Shown: positions 29,101 through 38,265, counted from the stretch's first letter. The stretch is DNA of 46,055 bases from JAGMES01 sp023128035 (GCA_030627905.1 DAOVRZ010000034.1:1-46055); one strand, 5' to 3'. Program-made: numbers and translations. Notes: generated by a model from the sequence alone, not told the origin.

Positions 29101-32100
29101 GCTTGTGGATAGTCTGGCCCTGCCGCCATATAAGCTCCGCCAGCCTTCAAGATTCCCAACATCCCAACTATCATCTCTACTGAACGATCAACCATCAATC
29201 CAACAATATCCTCTGCCATGATCCCTTTTGACCGTAGGGTTCTAGCTAATTGATTTGCCTTCAGATTAAGTTTTTGATATGTTAAACTAGAATCTTGATA
29301 AGCTACTGCGATATCATCTAGACTCTTTGTCACCTGTTCTTCAAATATCTCAACAAAAGTCTTATCTTTGGAATACTCTAATGCAGTATCATTAAATACA
29401 TTTGCAATCTGCTGTTTCTCTGTATTAGAGATCATCTCAAGATTAGAGATTTTGATATCAGGGGTTTTCAATACTTCGTTTAAAATATTGATCAAATGTC
29501 CAGCTAATCTTTCAATTGTCTCTTTCTTAAAGAGCTTTGTACAATATTCAAAATTAATCTCAACCTCTTGATTGATCTCAACTGCTTCCATCCTGAGATC
29601 AAATTTTGTCAGATTATAGTCAAACTCATATGGTAAGAATCTAAGATCCTTCGCTTTTAATTCTGCATTTCCCATATTCTGCAAAACAAACATTGTATCA
29701 AATAAGGGATTTCTACTCATTTCTCTTTGAAGTTTTAAATTCTCTACTAATCTCTCAAAAGGATAATCCTGATTTTCAAAGCCATCTAATGCCTTCTCTT
29801 TCACATTCCGTAGAAATTCTGCAAAGGATAACTCAGATTTTGGATGATTTCTAAGGGCAAGGGTATTGGCAAACATACCAATTACACTTTCATAATTAGC
29901 ATGACGTCTACCCGAAATTGGTGTTCCAATGATAATGTCATCCTGACCAGAATATTTTGCCAACAGAACATTGTATGCAGCCAACATAACCATAAACAAA
30001 GTGGCTTCATTTTTGTAACCAAAACTTCTTAAATTATCTGTTAACTCTTTATTTAACTTAAAATAATATCTATTTCCTTCAAAAGATCTAGTTGAAGGTC
30101 TTGGATAATCAGTTGGCAAGTTGAGAACTGGAATTGGACCATGAATCTCTTCAGAGAATTGATTTAACCAATAATCTTCCTGTTCTTTGATGTGACCAGC
30201 TTCAATCAGCTGATTCTGCCAGATAGCAAAATCCTTATATTGATACTTTAACTCACGCAATTCTTTACCTTCATATATATCCAATAATTCTTTCAAGAGA
30301 ATAATCCCGGCAGTCCGATCACCAACAATATGATGGATATCCAGCAGTAAGATATGTTTCTCTTCAGCAATCTTAATTAGCCCTAATCTTAATAATGGTG
30401 CTTTAGTTAGATCAAATGGTCTAATAAACGCTTTCACGATCTCTTGAACTTGATCTTCTGGTAACTCATAATACTCCATTTCAAAATCAAAATCTTGATG
30501 CACTTTTTGCATAGGTTCATTATTAACAAGTTCAAAAGTAGTCCTCAGGGTTTCATGACGCTGAATAAGTTCTTTAAAGATTCTTTCAATTTTATCTTTG
30601 TCAACTAAACCTTCTACCATCATAAAACCAGGATTATTATAACTCATACTTTCTGGATCAATTTTATCAAGAACAAAAAGTCTTTTCTGTGCTCCTGAAA
30701 GTGGATAGCAGTCTAAGATAATTTCATCCATATCTTCTGATTTTAATCCACCTTCTATAGTATGAACCCATTTTTGATTATCATTTAATTTAAAATGTTC
30801 TCTGATTACTTCAAAATTCATCTCACCAATAGAACAGAGACCGATATCTGATAGTTCAGCAGCCTGTGTTAAAGACCCTACCATGATACCTGTATCAATG
30901 GTAGCGTAAAAATATCCATTCGAACTATACATAGGCATATTAACATCAGCATTATAAATCATAAATATTGAAAATGCCGATGTTTTAAAGATCTCTTTGT
31001 TCTTAAAATAATGTGCCTCTGTAGTAATTGGCGCATCCTGATCTACTAAATCTAAACTATTGTCGATAGGATTATAGTAATATAATCCTTTCTCTAGATT
31101 TTCCACTCGACCAGGTTTGACATAAATAAATACATCAATTGCATATAATCCACCTGAACTTGCGTAATAATTTGTTACCCTTCCATCTTTCCGGGTCTGT
31201 TTAAAGATACTCAACATCTGTGAAAATGACTCAAATGAAATCTTTCTGAATTCATCATATTTTCGATGACTCCGACGATCTTTGATATAAGATGGCCAAA
31301 CTTCTGGACGCTCAACCAGAGATACTTTCACATCTTGTGTTTGGCTAAAACTACGATCTAATTGCTCCATCTTAAACTTTTTATACATGTCAGAGATCAC
31401 TAAAATCTCCTCGCCATACTTATTCGTAAATAGATTTCGTTGTGTTGAAAAGACTTCAGGAAGATTTAATAAACCACTTATTAAAACCTGATTTTGAACC
31501 AGATCATTGATCAATTGATTCATTTGATCAGAATTCAGAGTTTGGAATTCTTTAAGTAAACCATCCAATGTTACACCTTTCTGTGCTAAGAAATATAACT
31601 TTGGAAAAGCATTTAAAGCTACTCCTGTATATGATTCTTCTCCAATTAATACTTTGTTATCTGTCTGTTCCCAATGTACAACTGGTGACCAATAATATAC
31701 TTTCTCTCCGCTCAAATCAACAGTTACCTGTTCTGTTTTAGGGGTTTCTTTGACCTGACCAGACATATATTCACTTAAATCAGCAATTGTTTGTTTTCTA
31801 AATATACCCGAAATCGGAACCTTCGTATTAAAAGTTTGTTCAATCTGATTGATCAATTTTTGAATGATTAAGGAATCTCCACCAAGTTCAAAGAAGTTAT
31901 CATGAATGCCGATATCATCTACCTCAAGTACACTCTCCCATATCGCAATCAGCTTTTCTTCCAGTTCATTGCGAGCTCCGATATAATTTGTCTCATGAGT
32001 TACATCAGAGTTAGGTTTAGGTAATGCTTTCCGATCTACTTTGCCATTAGCTGTTAAAGGAATCTTATCTAAATGAATAAAGTATGAAGGTATCATATAA

Positions 32101-35100
32101 TCTGGCAGTTTTTCTGCTAAATATGCTCGTAACTCAGCGATAGGTAAACTAATATCAGAAACGATATAGGCACAAAGATATTTTTTATTCGTTTCATCTA
32201 CACGGTCAATAACAATCACATTTTTAATTGTGTCATACTCTAATAGACAACTTTCAATCTCACCCAATTCAATTCTATAGCCTCTAATTTTAATCTGGTG
32301 ATCTTTCCGACCTAGAAATTCGATATATCCTTCTTGATGGAATATTCCATAATCACCAGTCTTATAGACTTTTCCTAACTCAGGATGTTCAATAAAGGCA
32401 TTTTTTGTCTTCTCTTGATCATTCATATAACCTACAGCGACCCCATCTCCACCGATATACAGTTCGCCTTGAACTCCGATAGGACAGAACTCTTGCATAT
32501 AATTTAGTACATAAAATTGTTGATTCGCTAATGGATAGCCATAAGGAATACTCTTCCAATGCTCCTTGACTTCTTCGATAGGATAATAAATCGACCAGAT
32601 TGATCCTTCTGTAGCGCCGCCCTGACTGATTACATCTGTATTCAGGAAATGTTTCTTAATTCTTCCAGGTAATTTTAAAGGAATCCAATCACCGCTTAAC
32701 ATTACCTTTCTTAAATGATGGTTTACATAACCATCAGAAAGGTTTTCGCATACTAAATCCAGAATCGATGGTACTGAGTTCCAGATTGTAATCTCATTTG
32801 TATCAAGAGCTTCGATCAAACTCTGAATATCTTTCTGACTTTTGATCAATACCAATTTTGCTCCGATACTCAATGCACCAAAAACATCATACACAGATAA
32901 GTCAAAACACATTGAAGAGATGCCGAGAATTCGGTCATTTTCGGTAATACCATATCTTTGATTTATATCAATAATAGTATTATTAGCCGCTTTGTGAGTG
33001 ATGACAACTCCTTTAGGTCTTCCTGTACTTCCTGATGTATAGATTACATATGCTAGATCCTTTGGATCATTTATATTATCTAATTCATCTACTGGATAAG
33101 TTGAAAGATTTTTCGTTGTATAAAGATCAGGCTTTATTAGCATTTTGCATTTACTATGCTCATAGATATAGTTTTTGCGATCTTCGGGATATTCAGGATC
33201 GATTGGCACATATGCTGGCCCTGCTTTTAATACTCCCATGACATTAACTATCGTTTCAATGCTTCGAGAAGTAATAACACCTATTAAACCATTTCTGCCA
33301 ACTGCTACCTCACGCAAATAAGCTGCTACCTGATTTGATCTTTCATCAAGCTCTCTGTATGTAAGCCTTTCATTGTTAAATTCAACTGCAATCTTATCTG
33401 GAGTTAGTTTAGCTTGTTTGATGAAATTCTCGTGTAAAGTTGTTGCCGGGATATCTTCATCTGTTTGATTATACTCTTCAATCTGATTCAATACTTCGCT
33501 AGAAGGTTGAAGTTTGTAATTTGTTTTATCTTCAATAAGATGACTTAAGATCATGATATATTGTTCAAAGATAGCTGATATCACTTCTGGTTCAAATAAA
33601 TCTTCTACATAGTCCCAAGTGATAATCAATTGTCCGTTCTCTTCTCCAACTTGGTTGTCAATAAAAACTTGCGATGTTTGGGAAATATTCATCTTGACCT
33701 CACCAAGGAAAGGTGTCTCCGATTCGGTATCATTTCCAAATAACATACTGGTAAAGATGAATGGCATATTTGCCTGAGTTCCAGAATTATTGCGTTTCCC
33801 GATCTCTCTGATAAACTCTACTCCATCATAATGACGATGCTCTAAACCTTCGATTAATGTTTTTTGAATCTCACGAGCATTATCCCAGAATGTTTGATCA
33901 GCCTTTAAATCTATTCCCAGTAAAACTACTGATGTAAAATCTCCGATGATTTGATTTACATCTTTGTGGAATGGGAACCTGTTAAAAATTGTTAAGTTAA
34001 AGGCTAACTTAGGTTGATTGCTCCAAAAAGCTAGAACTTCGGCATAAGCTGTGGATAAGACGGCAGATGGAGTGAGGTTTTTGTGTTTGGCTATATTTTG
34101 AAGGCTAGCCCATTCTTCTTTTGTAAATTCTTTCCGATGACGATTAAAATGTGGTTTAGTAATCTCAGATGGATTACACTTATAAGGTAACGCTGGAGCA
34201 GATGGAAAATCATCTAACTTAGCTAACCAGTATTCCCGATCCATTTGATAAATTTCAGATTTTTTAAGATCTTCTAAAGCTAGAATATAATCTCTAAAGG
34301 TAAACTCTAACACTGGTTTTGTGAGCTCTGGATTCTGATAATATACCATCAACTCTTCTCCGATGAGCCGGATACTGGCAGCATCACCAATTAATAGATC
34401 AAAACCAAGACAGATATATTGAGTATCGTTAGAGAGTTTAAAGGATTTCACTTCAAACAATGGCCATTTTTCTGGATTAAAGACAAAATGACTCATTCGA
34501 TCTCTTTCTTTTAAGATTCTCTCTTGTTGCTTTAGTGAATCAAAATCAGTTAGATCTTCAACATCTATCTTATAATAAGGAATCTCAGATAAAATCTGTT
34601 GCTTATTACCGACAACTACTGCTCTGAGCATTGGATGACGTTTGATGATTTTATTTAAAGCACTTTCCAATCGCTGAATTTCTATCTTTGCTTCTATCTC
34701 TTGATAGACATGAGTAGATATACCACCCATCTCAAACTCTTCATCTCTACCGATTACATACGCTATTTGAATATCTGTAAGCGGGAATGGTAGATGAAGA
34801 TTTTCTTTATCTGGACTTTTAGCGATATACTTAACTTTCTTAACCAGATTTTCATCCTGATTTTGCTTATTTGATAATTTAGTATTGATAATAGCTGCAA
34901 AACTTTCGATATCCTGGCTGCTAAAGATATCCGATAAAGGTATCTCAACAGCAAATTCCTTTTCTAATTGTGCCGCAACAGATACTGCTTTTAAAGAATC
35001 TCCACCAAGTTCAAAGAAATTCTCATGAATACTTATCTGACTAATTCCTAATACAATCTGATAAATATCAACAACCTTCTCTTCAATCTCATCGCGTGGT

Positions 35101-37880
35101 GCAATAAATATCTCTAGAAGATCGGTTCTTGAGTATAAAGTTGTAGCTTTAGATTGATCTTCTTTTACAAGACTTGCTGAAGAAAATAGATTTTCTCCTG
35201 AAATTTGTGAAAGTACGTCACTATTAAAATAGACTCGATCAAAGGAGTATGTTGGTAGAGGAATACGATGTCTTCTCTCCTCTGCATAGAATTCTGTCCA
35301 ATCTATATCTACACCAGAGGCCCATAAACGTCCGACCTTATTCAATAGGTAATAAAGATCAGATGCATTTTCCTTTGGGTGTCTGACAAGGTTTATGACT
35401 AATTGTTCAGGTTTTTTAGCTAAATGCTGTCTTGCAAAGCTACTTAAGACCTGTCTAGGGCCAACTTCAATCAATATCGCCTTCTCTTTCTTCAAGAGTT
35501 CACTAAGCCCATCAGCAAACCGAACTGTTCCACGCAGGTGTTTGACCCAATACTTAGAATCAGTAGCGTCTTCTACAGTAATCCAGTTTCCACTGACATT
35601 AGATATATATGGTATCTCAGGTTTGTTTAACTTAATTTCTTTTACCTTCGCTTCAAATCTATCTAAAATCGGATTCATCATCATTGAATGGAAAGCATGA
35701 GAAGTATGTAAAGCTCTACTCTCATAACCTTTCTCTTTTAATAATGCAGCAAATTGATCAATCGCTTCATGACTACCTGAGATGACAGTACTAGATGCTG
35801 CATTAATCGCTGCAATAGACAATCTATCCTGACCATATTCCTTTAATAAAGGTTCAATTTTATTACTAGAGAGAGGAATACTGAGCATTGAACCAGAAGA
35901 CAACTCCTGCATCAACTTTCCTCTCATCGCCACGAGAGTAAGTGCATCCTCTAAAGAAAATACTCCTGACAATGTAGCGGCAACATATTCACCAATACTA
36001 TGTCCGATCATCGCGTAAGGCTTAATTCCCCAATTCATCAAAAGTTGAGCCAGAGCATATTCAAATGTAAAGATCAGTGGCTGTGTGATATATGTTTGAT
36101 TTACTTTTTCATTTGCTTCATCTATATTATCAAAAGGATATATAACTTCTTTAAGATCAATTCCCATCACAGGTTGCAATATCTCAAAACATTGATCTAC
36201 AATATCACGAAATGCAGATTCAGTTTCATAAAGTTGTAATCCCATATTGACATACTGTGATCCCTGACCAGAGAACATAAAGACAATTGGACGATGATTT
36301 TCATCAGCTACAGATGTTTGAATCTTCGCGGATTCTGCAGGTGAGAGTCCATCAATTACTTCATTTATATCTGAACAAACCAGCATTTTTCTATATTTAA
36401 AACCCTTTCTACCTACCTTGAGAGTATAAGCAAGATCAGCAAAGTTTGTATTCGGATTATTTTTTAAATATTCCGTCAAATTTTCTGTAGCACGTTCTAA
36501 AGCCGGTCGCGTTTTTGCAGACAGCATAATCTGTTCCCAGGGCCTTGATGCTGATGATTTTTCCATAACAAATGCTTCTTCTAAAATAACATGGGCATTA
36601 GTACCCCCAATACCAAAAGAGCTTACTCCAGCCCTTAGTGGATATTGAGCATTTTCCCATTTGCTATGCTCAGCATTCACAACAAAAGGACTGTTTTCAA
36701 AATCAATCTTTGGACTTGGATTTTTAAAATGCAAACTTGCAGGAATCTCTCGATGTTTCAAAGCAAGTACGGTTTTGATAAAACTAGCTACCCCTGCTGC
36801 AGCATCAAGATGACCAATATTTGTCTTCACAGAACCAATTTTACAATAACCTCTTTTATCTGTATCAAATGCTCTTTTTAATGATTCAACTTCGATAGGA
36901 TCGCCAAGGACAGTTGCAGTACCATGAGTTTCTACATAACTAATACTTTCTGCCTCAACTTCTGCCATCTGCTGGGCAGCACGAATAACCGCTACCTGAC
37001 CTTCAACACTAGGTGCAGTATACCCAACCTTACGTGTTCCATCATTATTAATCGCAGAACCCTTGACAACTGCATGGATAGTATCACCATCTTCAAGAGC
37101 ATCTTCTAATCGTTTCAAAACAACAATTCCAACACCATTTCCAGCATTAGTTCCCTTAGCTTCTGCATCAAATGCTCTACAATGACCATCAACAGAATAA
37201 ATCATTCCATCCTGATATTGATAACCATTCTTTTTTGGTAAAGTCACTGAAACACCACCAGTTAAAGCTATATCACAATCACCACTTAACAATCCTTGAA
37301 TTGCCAGATGAATCGCAACAAGAGAAGTTGAGCAGGCTGTTTGCACTGTAAAACTTGGCCCCTTTAAATTAAGTTTATAAGCAATTCGTGTACTTAAGAA
37401 ATCTCTATCATTTAAACTGATTGCATCAAACTGAGCAGTGTCATCTTTGATTCCACTCAAAGTCCGTGCGAGCCACTGTAAATTCGCTGAAGTCCCTGCA
37501 TAAAGTCCAATTAAGCCCTCGTATGACTCTGGCACATAGCCAGCGTTTTCTATTGCTACCCATGCAGATTCGTGAAAGATACGAAGTTGTGGATCCATCA
37601 ATTCTGCTTCTCTAGGAGTGTAATCAAAAAATGCTGGATCAAAATATTCTATATCTTCTAAATATCCTTTTGCTTTGATATAATTTGTCTTTTTTAATAA
37701 CTTAGGATCTACTCCTGATTCAATTAACTCTTCATCTGAAAAAAAAGAGAGAGACTCTACACCATTTTTTAAGTTTTCCCAAAACTGATCTATATTTTTG
37801 GCGCCTGGAAATCTTCCAGACATACCTATGACCGCGATTTCTAGACCTGTTAGGTTAGTTCTTTCTTCAACATCACTCAT
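26175..37880 (-). CDS. PKS/NRPS 1: KS, AT, ACP, Cy, A(Cys), PCP, Ox, C, A(Glu), PCP, E
   Basis: This 3901-residue hybrid synthase is the first in the assembly line. I place the start at ATG 37880, eight bases after GGGGGAG; the longer frame would need TTG at 37886, only two bases from that site. Approximate residues: KS 10-435 (TACSTS with Cys183, ETHGTAT near 320, KTNIGH near 355); AT 530-840 (GHSIGEY near 627, HAFH near 730, malonyl type); ACP Ser near 960; heterocyclisation domain 1040-1460 (FDLLIGDAAS near 1163, the DxxxxDxxS motif that replaces HHxxxDG); A 1490-1940 (FDLSVYD near 1660; code D-L-Y-N-M-S-Q-I-W, cysteine); PCP near 2003; SagB/McbC-like flavin oxidase 2060-2385; C 2390-2820 (HHIVGDR near 2515); A 2850-3310 (FDASIKM near 3037; code D-A-K-D-I-G-V-V-D, glutamate); PCP (GGDSIKA) near 3389; epimerase 3430-3850 (HHLVVDGVSWR near 3567). 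There is no loading domain before the KS. Confidence 0.96.
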   Translation of the reverse strand: MSDVEERTNLTGLEIAVIGMSGRFPGAKNIDQFWENLKNGVESLSFFSDEELIESGVDPKLLKKTNYIKAKGYLEDIEYFDPAFFDYTPREAELMDPQLRIFHESAWVAIENAGYVPESYEGLIGLYAGTSANLQWLARTLSGIKDDTAQFDAISLNDRDFLSTRIAYKLNLKGPSFTVQTACSTSLVAIHLAIQGLLSGDCDIALTGGVSVTLPKKNGYQYQDGMIYSVDGHCRAFDAEAKGTNAGNGVGIVVLKRLEDALEDGDTIHAVVKGSAINNDGTRKVGYTAPSVEGQVAVIRAAQQMAEVEAESISYVETHGTATVLGDPIEVESLKRAFDTDKRGYCKIGSVKTNIGHLDAAAGVASFIKTVLALKHREIPASLHFKNPSPKIDFENSPFVVNAEHSKWENAQYPLRAGVSSFGIGGTNAHVILEEAFVMEKSSASRPWEQIMLSAKTRPALERATENLTEYLKNNPNTNFADLAYTLKVGRKGFKYRKMLVCSDINEVIDGLSPAESAKIQTSVADENHRPIVFMFSGQGSQYVNMGLQLYETESAFRDIVDQCFEILQPVMGIDLKEVIYPFDNIDEANEKVNQTYITQPLIFTFEYALAQLLMNWGIKPYAMIGHSIGEYVAATLSGVFSLEDALTLVAMRGKLMQELSSGSMLSIPLSSNKIEPLLKEYGQDRLSIAAINAASSTVISGSHEAIDQFAALLKEKGYESRALHTSHAFHSMMMNPILDRFEAKVKEIKLNKPEIPYISNVSGNWITVEDATDSKYWVKHLRGTVRFADGLSELLKKEKAILIEVGPRQVLSSFARQHLAKKPEQLVINLVRHPKENASDLYYLLNKVGRLWASGVDIDWTEFYAEERRHRIPLPTYSFDRVYFNSDVLSQISGENLFSSASLVKEDQSKATTLYSRTDLLEIFIAPRDEIEEKVVDIYQIVLGISQISIHENFFELGGDSLKAVSVAAQLEKEFAVEIPLSDIFSSQDIESFAAIINTKLSNKQNQDENLVKKVKYIAKSPDKENLHLPFPLTDIQIAYVIGRDEEFEMGGISTHVYQEIEAKIEIQRLESALNKIIKRHPMLRAVVVGNKQQILSEIPYYKIDVEDLTDFDSLKQQERILKERDRMSHFVFNPEKWPLFEVKSFKLSNDTQYICLGFDLLIGDAASIRLIGEELMVYYQNPELTKPVLEFTFRDYILALEDLKKSEIYQMDREYWLAKLDDFPSAPALPYKCNPSEITKPHFNRHRKEFTKEEWASLQNIAKHKNLTPSAVLSTAYAEVLAFWSNQPKLAFNLTIFNRFPFHKDVNQIIGDFTSVVLLGIDLKADQTFWDNAREIQKTLIEGLEHRHYDGVEFIREIGKRNNSGTQANMPFIFTSMLFGNDTESETPFLGEVKMNISQTSQVFIDNQVGEENGQLIITWDYVEDLFEPEVISAIFEQYIMILSHLIEDKTNYKLQPSSEVLNQIEEYNQTDEDIPATTLHENFIKQAKLTPDKIAVEFNNERLTYRELDERSNQVAAYLREVAVGRNGLIGVITSRSIETIVNVMGVLKAGPAYVPIDPEYPEDRKNYIYEHSKCKMLIKPDLYTTKNLSTYPVDELDNINDPKDLAYVIYTSGSTGRPKGVVITHKAANNTIIDINQRYGITENDRILGISSMCFDLSVYDVFGALSIGAKLVLIKSQKDIQSLIEALDTNEITIWNSVPSILDLVCENLSDGYVNHHLRKVMLSGDWIPLKLPGRIKKHFLNTDVISQGGATEGSIWSIYYPIEEVKEHWKSIPYGYPLANQQFYVLNYMQEFCPIGVQGELYIGGDGVAVGYMNDQEKTKNAFIEHPELGKVYKTGDYGIFHQEGYIEFLGRKDHQIKIRGYRIELGEIESCLLEYDTIKNVIVIDRVDETNKKYLCAYIVSDISLPIAELRAYLAEKLPDYMIPSYFIHLDKIPLTANGKVDRKALPKPNSDVTHETNYIGARNELEEKLIAIWESVLEVDDIGIHDNFFELGGDSLIIQKLINQIEQTFNTKVPISGIFRKQTIADLSEYMSGQVKETPKTEQVTVDLSGEKVYYWSPVVHWEQTDNKVLIGEESYTGVALNAFPKLYFLAQKGVTLDGLLKEFQTLNSDQMNQLINDLVQNQVLISGLLNLPEVFSTQRNLFTNKYGEEILVISDMYKKFKMEQLDRSFSQTQDVKVSLVERPEVWPSYIKDRRSHRKYDEFRKISFESFSQMLSIFKQTRKDGRVTNYYASSGGLYAIDVFIYVKPGRVENLEKGLYYYNPIDNSLDLVDQDAPITTEAHYFKNKEIFKTSAFSIFMIYNADVNMPMYSSNGYFYATIDTGIMVGSLTQAAELSDIGLCSIGEMNFEVIREHFKLNDNQKWVHTIEGGLKSEDMDEIILDCYPLSGAQKRLFVLDKIDPESMSYNNPGFMMVEGLVDKDKIERIFKELIQRHETLRTTFELVNNEPMQKVHQDFDFEMEYYELPEDQVQEIVKAFIRPFDLTKAPLLRLGLIKIAEEKHILLLDIHHIVGDRTAGIILLKELLDIYEGKELRELKYQYKDFAIWQNQLIEAGHIKEQEDYWLNQFSEEIHGPIPVLNLPTDYPRPSTRSFEGNRYYFKLNKELTDNLRSFGYKNEATLFMVMLAAYNVLLAKYSGQDDIIIGTPISGRRHANYESVIGMFANTLALRNHPKSELSFAEFLRNVKEKALDGFENQDYPFERLVENLKLQREMSRNPLFDTMFVLQNMGNAELKAKDLRFLPYEFDYNLTKFDLRMEAVEINQEVEINFEYCTKLFKKETIERLAGHLINILNEVLKTPDIKISNLEMISNTEKQQIANVFNDTALEYSKDKTFVEIFEEQVTKSLDDIAVAYQDSSLTYQKLNLKANQLARTLRSKGIMAEDIVGLMVDRSVEMIVGMLGILKAGGAYMAAGPDYPQARIEFMLEDSGAKILLTQKHLLEQAESFSKTEIILIDDENQFLEESSNLEVINKPENLAYVIYTSGTTGKPKGVMVEYRNLNNLVFGLQERIYNQYSEKLRIALISPYVFDASIKMIFAALSQGHGLYIVPEDTRLDGEKLLEFYDNNRINISDGTPTHMELLLDSIGDQCLDIDLKNFIVGGEALQKHTVERLLKAFKNPELKVTNVYGPTECTVDTTSFEISKKNISNLNTIPIGQPMPNYQVYILDNENRVQPIGVPGELCIGGDGVARGYLNREELTKEKFIQDPFNQGGRLYRSGDLARWTEDGTIEYMGRIDNQVKIRGFRIELGEIESKLLEYDYIQDAAVIARENEQGGKYLCGYIVPVKTDFELLISEIRGLLARELPEYMIPSYFVQLENLPLTINGKLNKRALPEPEVKAEAEYVAAKTSIEEILVAIWQKILRVESIGVNDNFFEVGGDSIKAIQMSSMLRKEGLKVETRDFFLHPTIKELSKAVKKIKRVIDQSVVEGEVKLTPIQSSFFENLIETNHYNQAAMLYSKEGFDQEHISNAFTKIVEHHDALRMIYEINDSQIIQKNRPVSDKLFDFELFDFRSEADVEAKIEREANKLQSGIMISEGPLVKLGLFKTNLGDHFMIVIHHLVVDGVSWRVLLEDFAIGYQQSVEGVEISLQDKTDSYKYWSEELAKYAESQDALEELVYWKEIQANEFVSLPRDCQIDQEMRKGKNYDSANITLSKDQTNQLLKEVNWAYNTEINDILLSALGMTINKWAGLEKILITLEGHGREEIIEDMDISRTVGWFTSKFPVLLDMSKIEEFSYSIKSVKEILRRIPNKGIGYGILKYLTPDEKKVGLQFNIQPEISFNYLGEFDQTVNDLFTFSNISMGNLVSPERERKTSLNINGMIVEEKLTISFTYNKYEYEKESIEKLIDCYKSNLLKIVEHCIGKDEKEVTPSDLGDNEVSIEELDEIKDILDL

Positions 37881-37886
37881 CTTCAA

Positions 37887-38105
37887 ATCTCCCCCATTTC
37901 TGTATGAATAAAGTAGCAGGAATTCTCAAAAAAAATGTGTTCAATAAAAGTTAAACTTCAAAAAAATATCTTTATTAGTTAAATTGCATAATTTTAATAT
38001 TCGGCAAAAACCAAGAGTTTCCTCTATTTGTTTAGCTATTTTTTTGTTTAGATGCATTTAAATGTTATTTGTTTTATATTGCTTACTTTAAAATAAGTTA
38101 AAAGT
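37887..38105 (-). promoter_or_regulatory. Leader region of synthase 1
   Basis: About 220 very AT-rich bases lie between the terminator after the small peptide gene and the ribosome binding site of synthase 1. A promoter for the giant operon should lie here because a terminator separates it from the radical SAM operon. I could not choose a -35/-10 pair with confidence. The GGGGGAG site at about 37889-37895 fixes the ATG start at 37880. Confidence 0.4.
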
Positions 38106-38141
38106 AAAAGCACCGGGGAATTAACTTCACCCGGTACTTTT
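38106..38141 (-). terminator. Terminator after the 31-residue peptide gene
   Basis: Read on the minus strand, AAAAGTACCGGG (38141-38130) pairs with CCCGGTGCTTTT (38117-38106), with one G-T pair and a 12-base loop. TTACTTTTAACT follows, a weak T-rich tail. It begins 28 bases after the peptide stop codon, so the peptide is the last gene of the radical SAM operon. Because synthase 1 lies next, it could also act as an attenuator. Confidence 0.7.
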
Positions 38142-38169
38142 GTGGTTTCTTATTTACCTGATTACTAAG

Positions 38170-38265
38170 TTAGCAGCAAGTATCTTTAAGTGCTCCTTGT
38201 GGAATTACAACTTTGTCTCCAAAAAGACTATCTTCCATCTTTTTAGGTTCCTTAATATATAACAT
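38170..38265 (-). CDS. 31-residue peptide ending Cys-Cys; candidate RiPP precursor
   Basis: A short gene missed by usual length cut-offs: ATG at 38265, TAA at 38170-38172, 31 codons. An AAGGAGGTGA site, close to a perfect anti-16S match, lies eight bases before the ATG; it is one of the best in the window and argues strongly for translation. The peptide begins MLYIKEPKKMEDSLFGDK and ends QGALKDTCC. It is hydrophilic with a charged N-terminal part and has two cysteines only, as its last two residues (TGC TGC then TAA). It is the third gene after a radical SAM/SPASM enzyme and a ketosynthase, 44 bases downstream of the latter and followed by a terminator. Small peptides beside SPASM enzymes are often their substrates; the MLYIKEPKK start recalls short leaders of clostridial Cys-rich peptides paired with such enzymes (from memory). 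Alternatives: a leader peptide sensing cysteine, or a small structural partner of the ketosynthase. Confidence 0.75.
   Translation of the reverse strand: MLYIKEPKKMEDSLFGDKVVIPQGALKDTCC

Noticed and set aside
4685..37109. Many plus-strand ORFs of 60-103 codons and minus-strand ones in other frames inside the synthase genes
   Set aside because: They are antisense or out-of-frame shadows of the long PKS/NRPS genes, with no ribosome binding sites and low-complexity or unlikely protein text.
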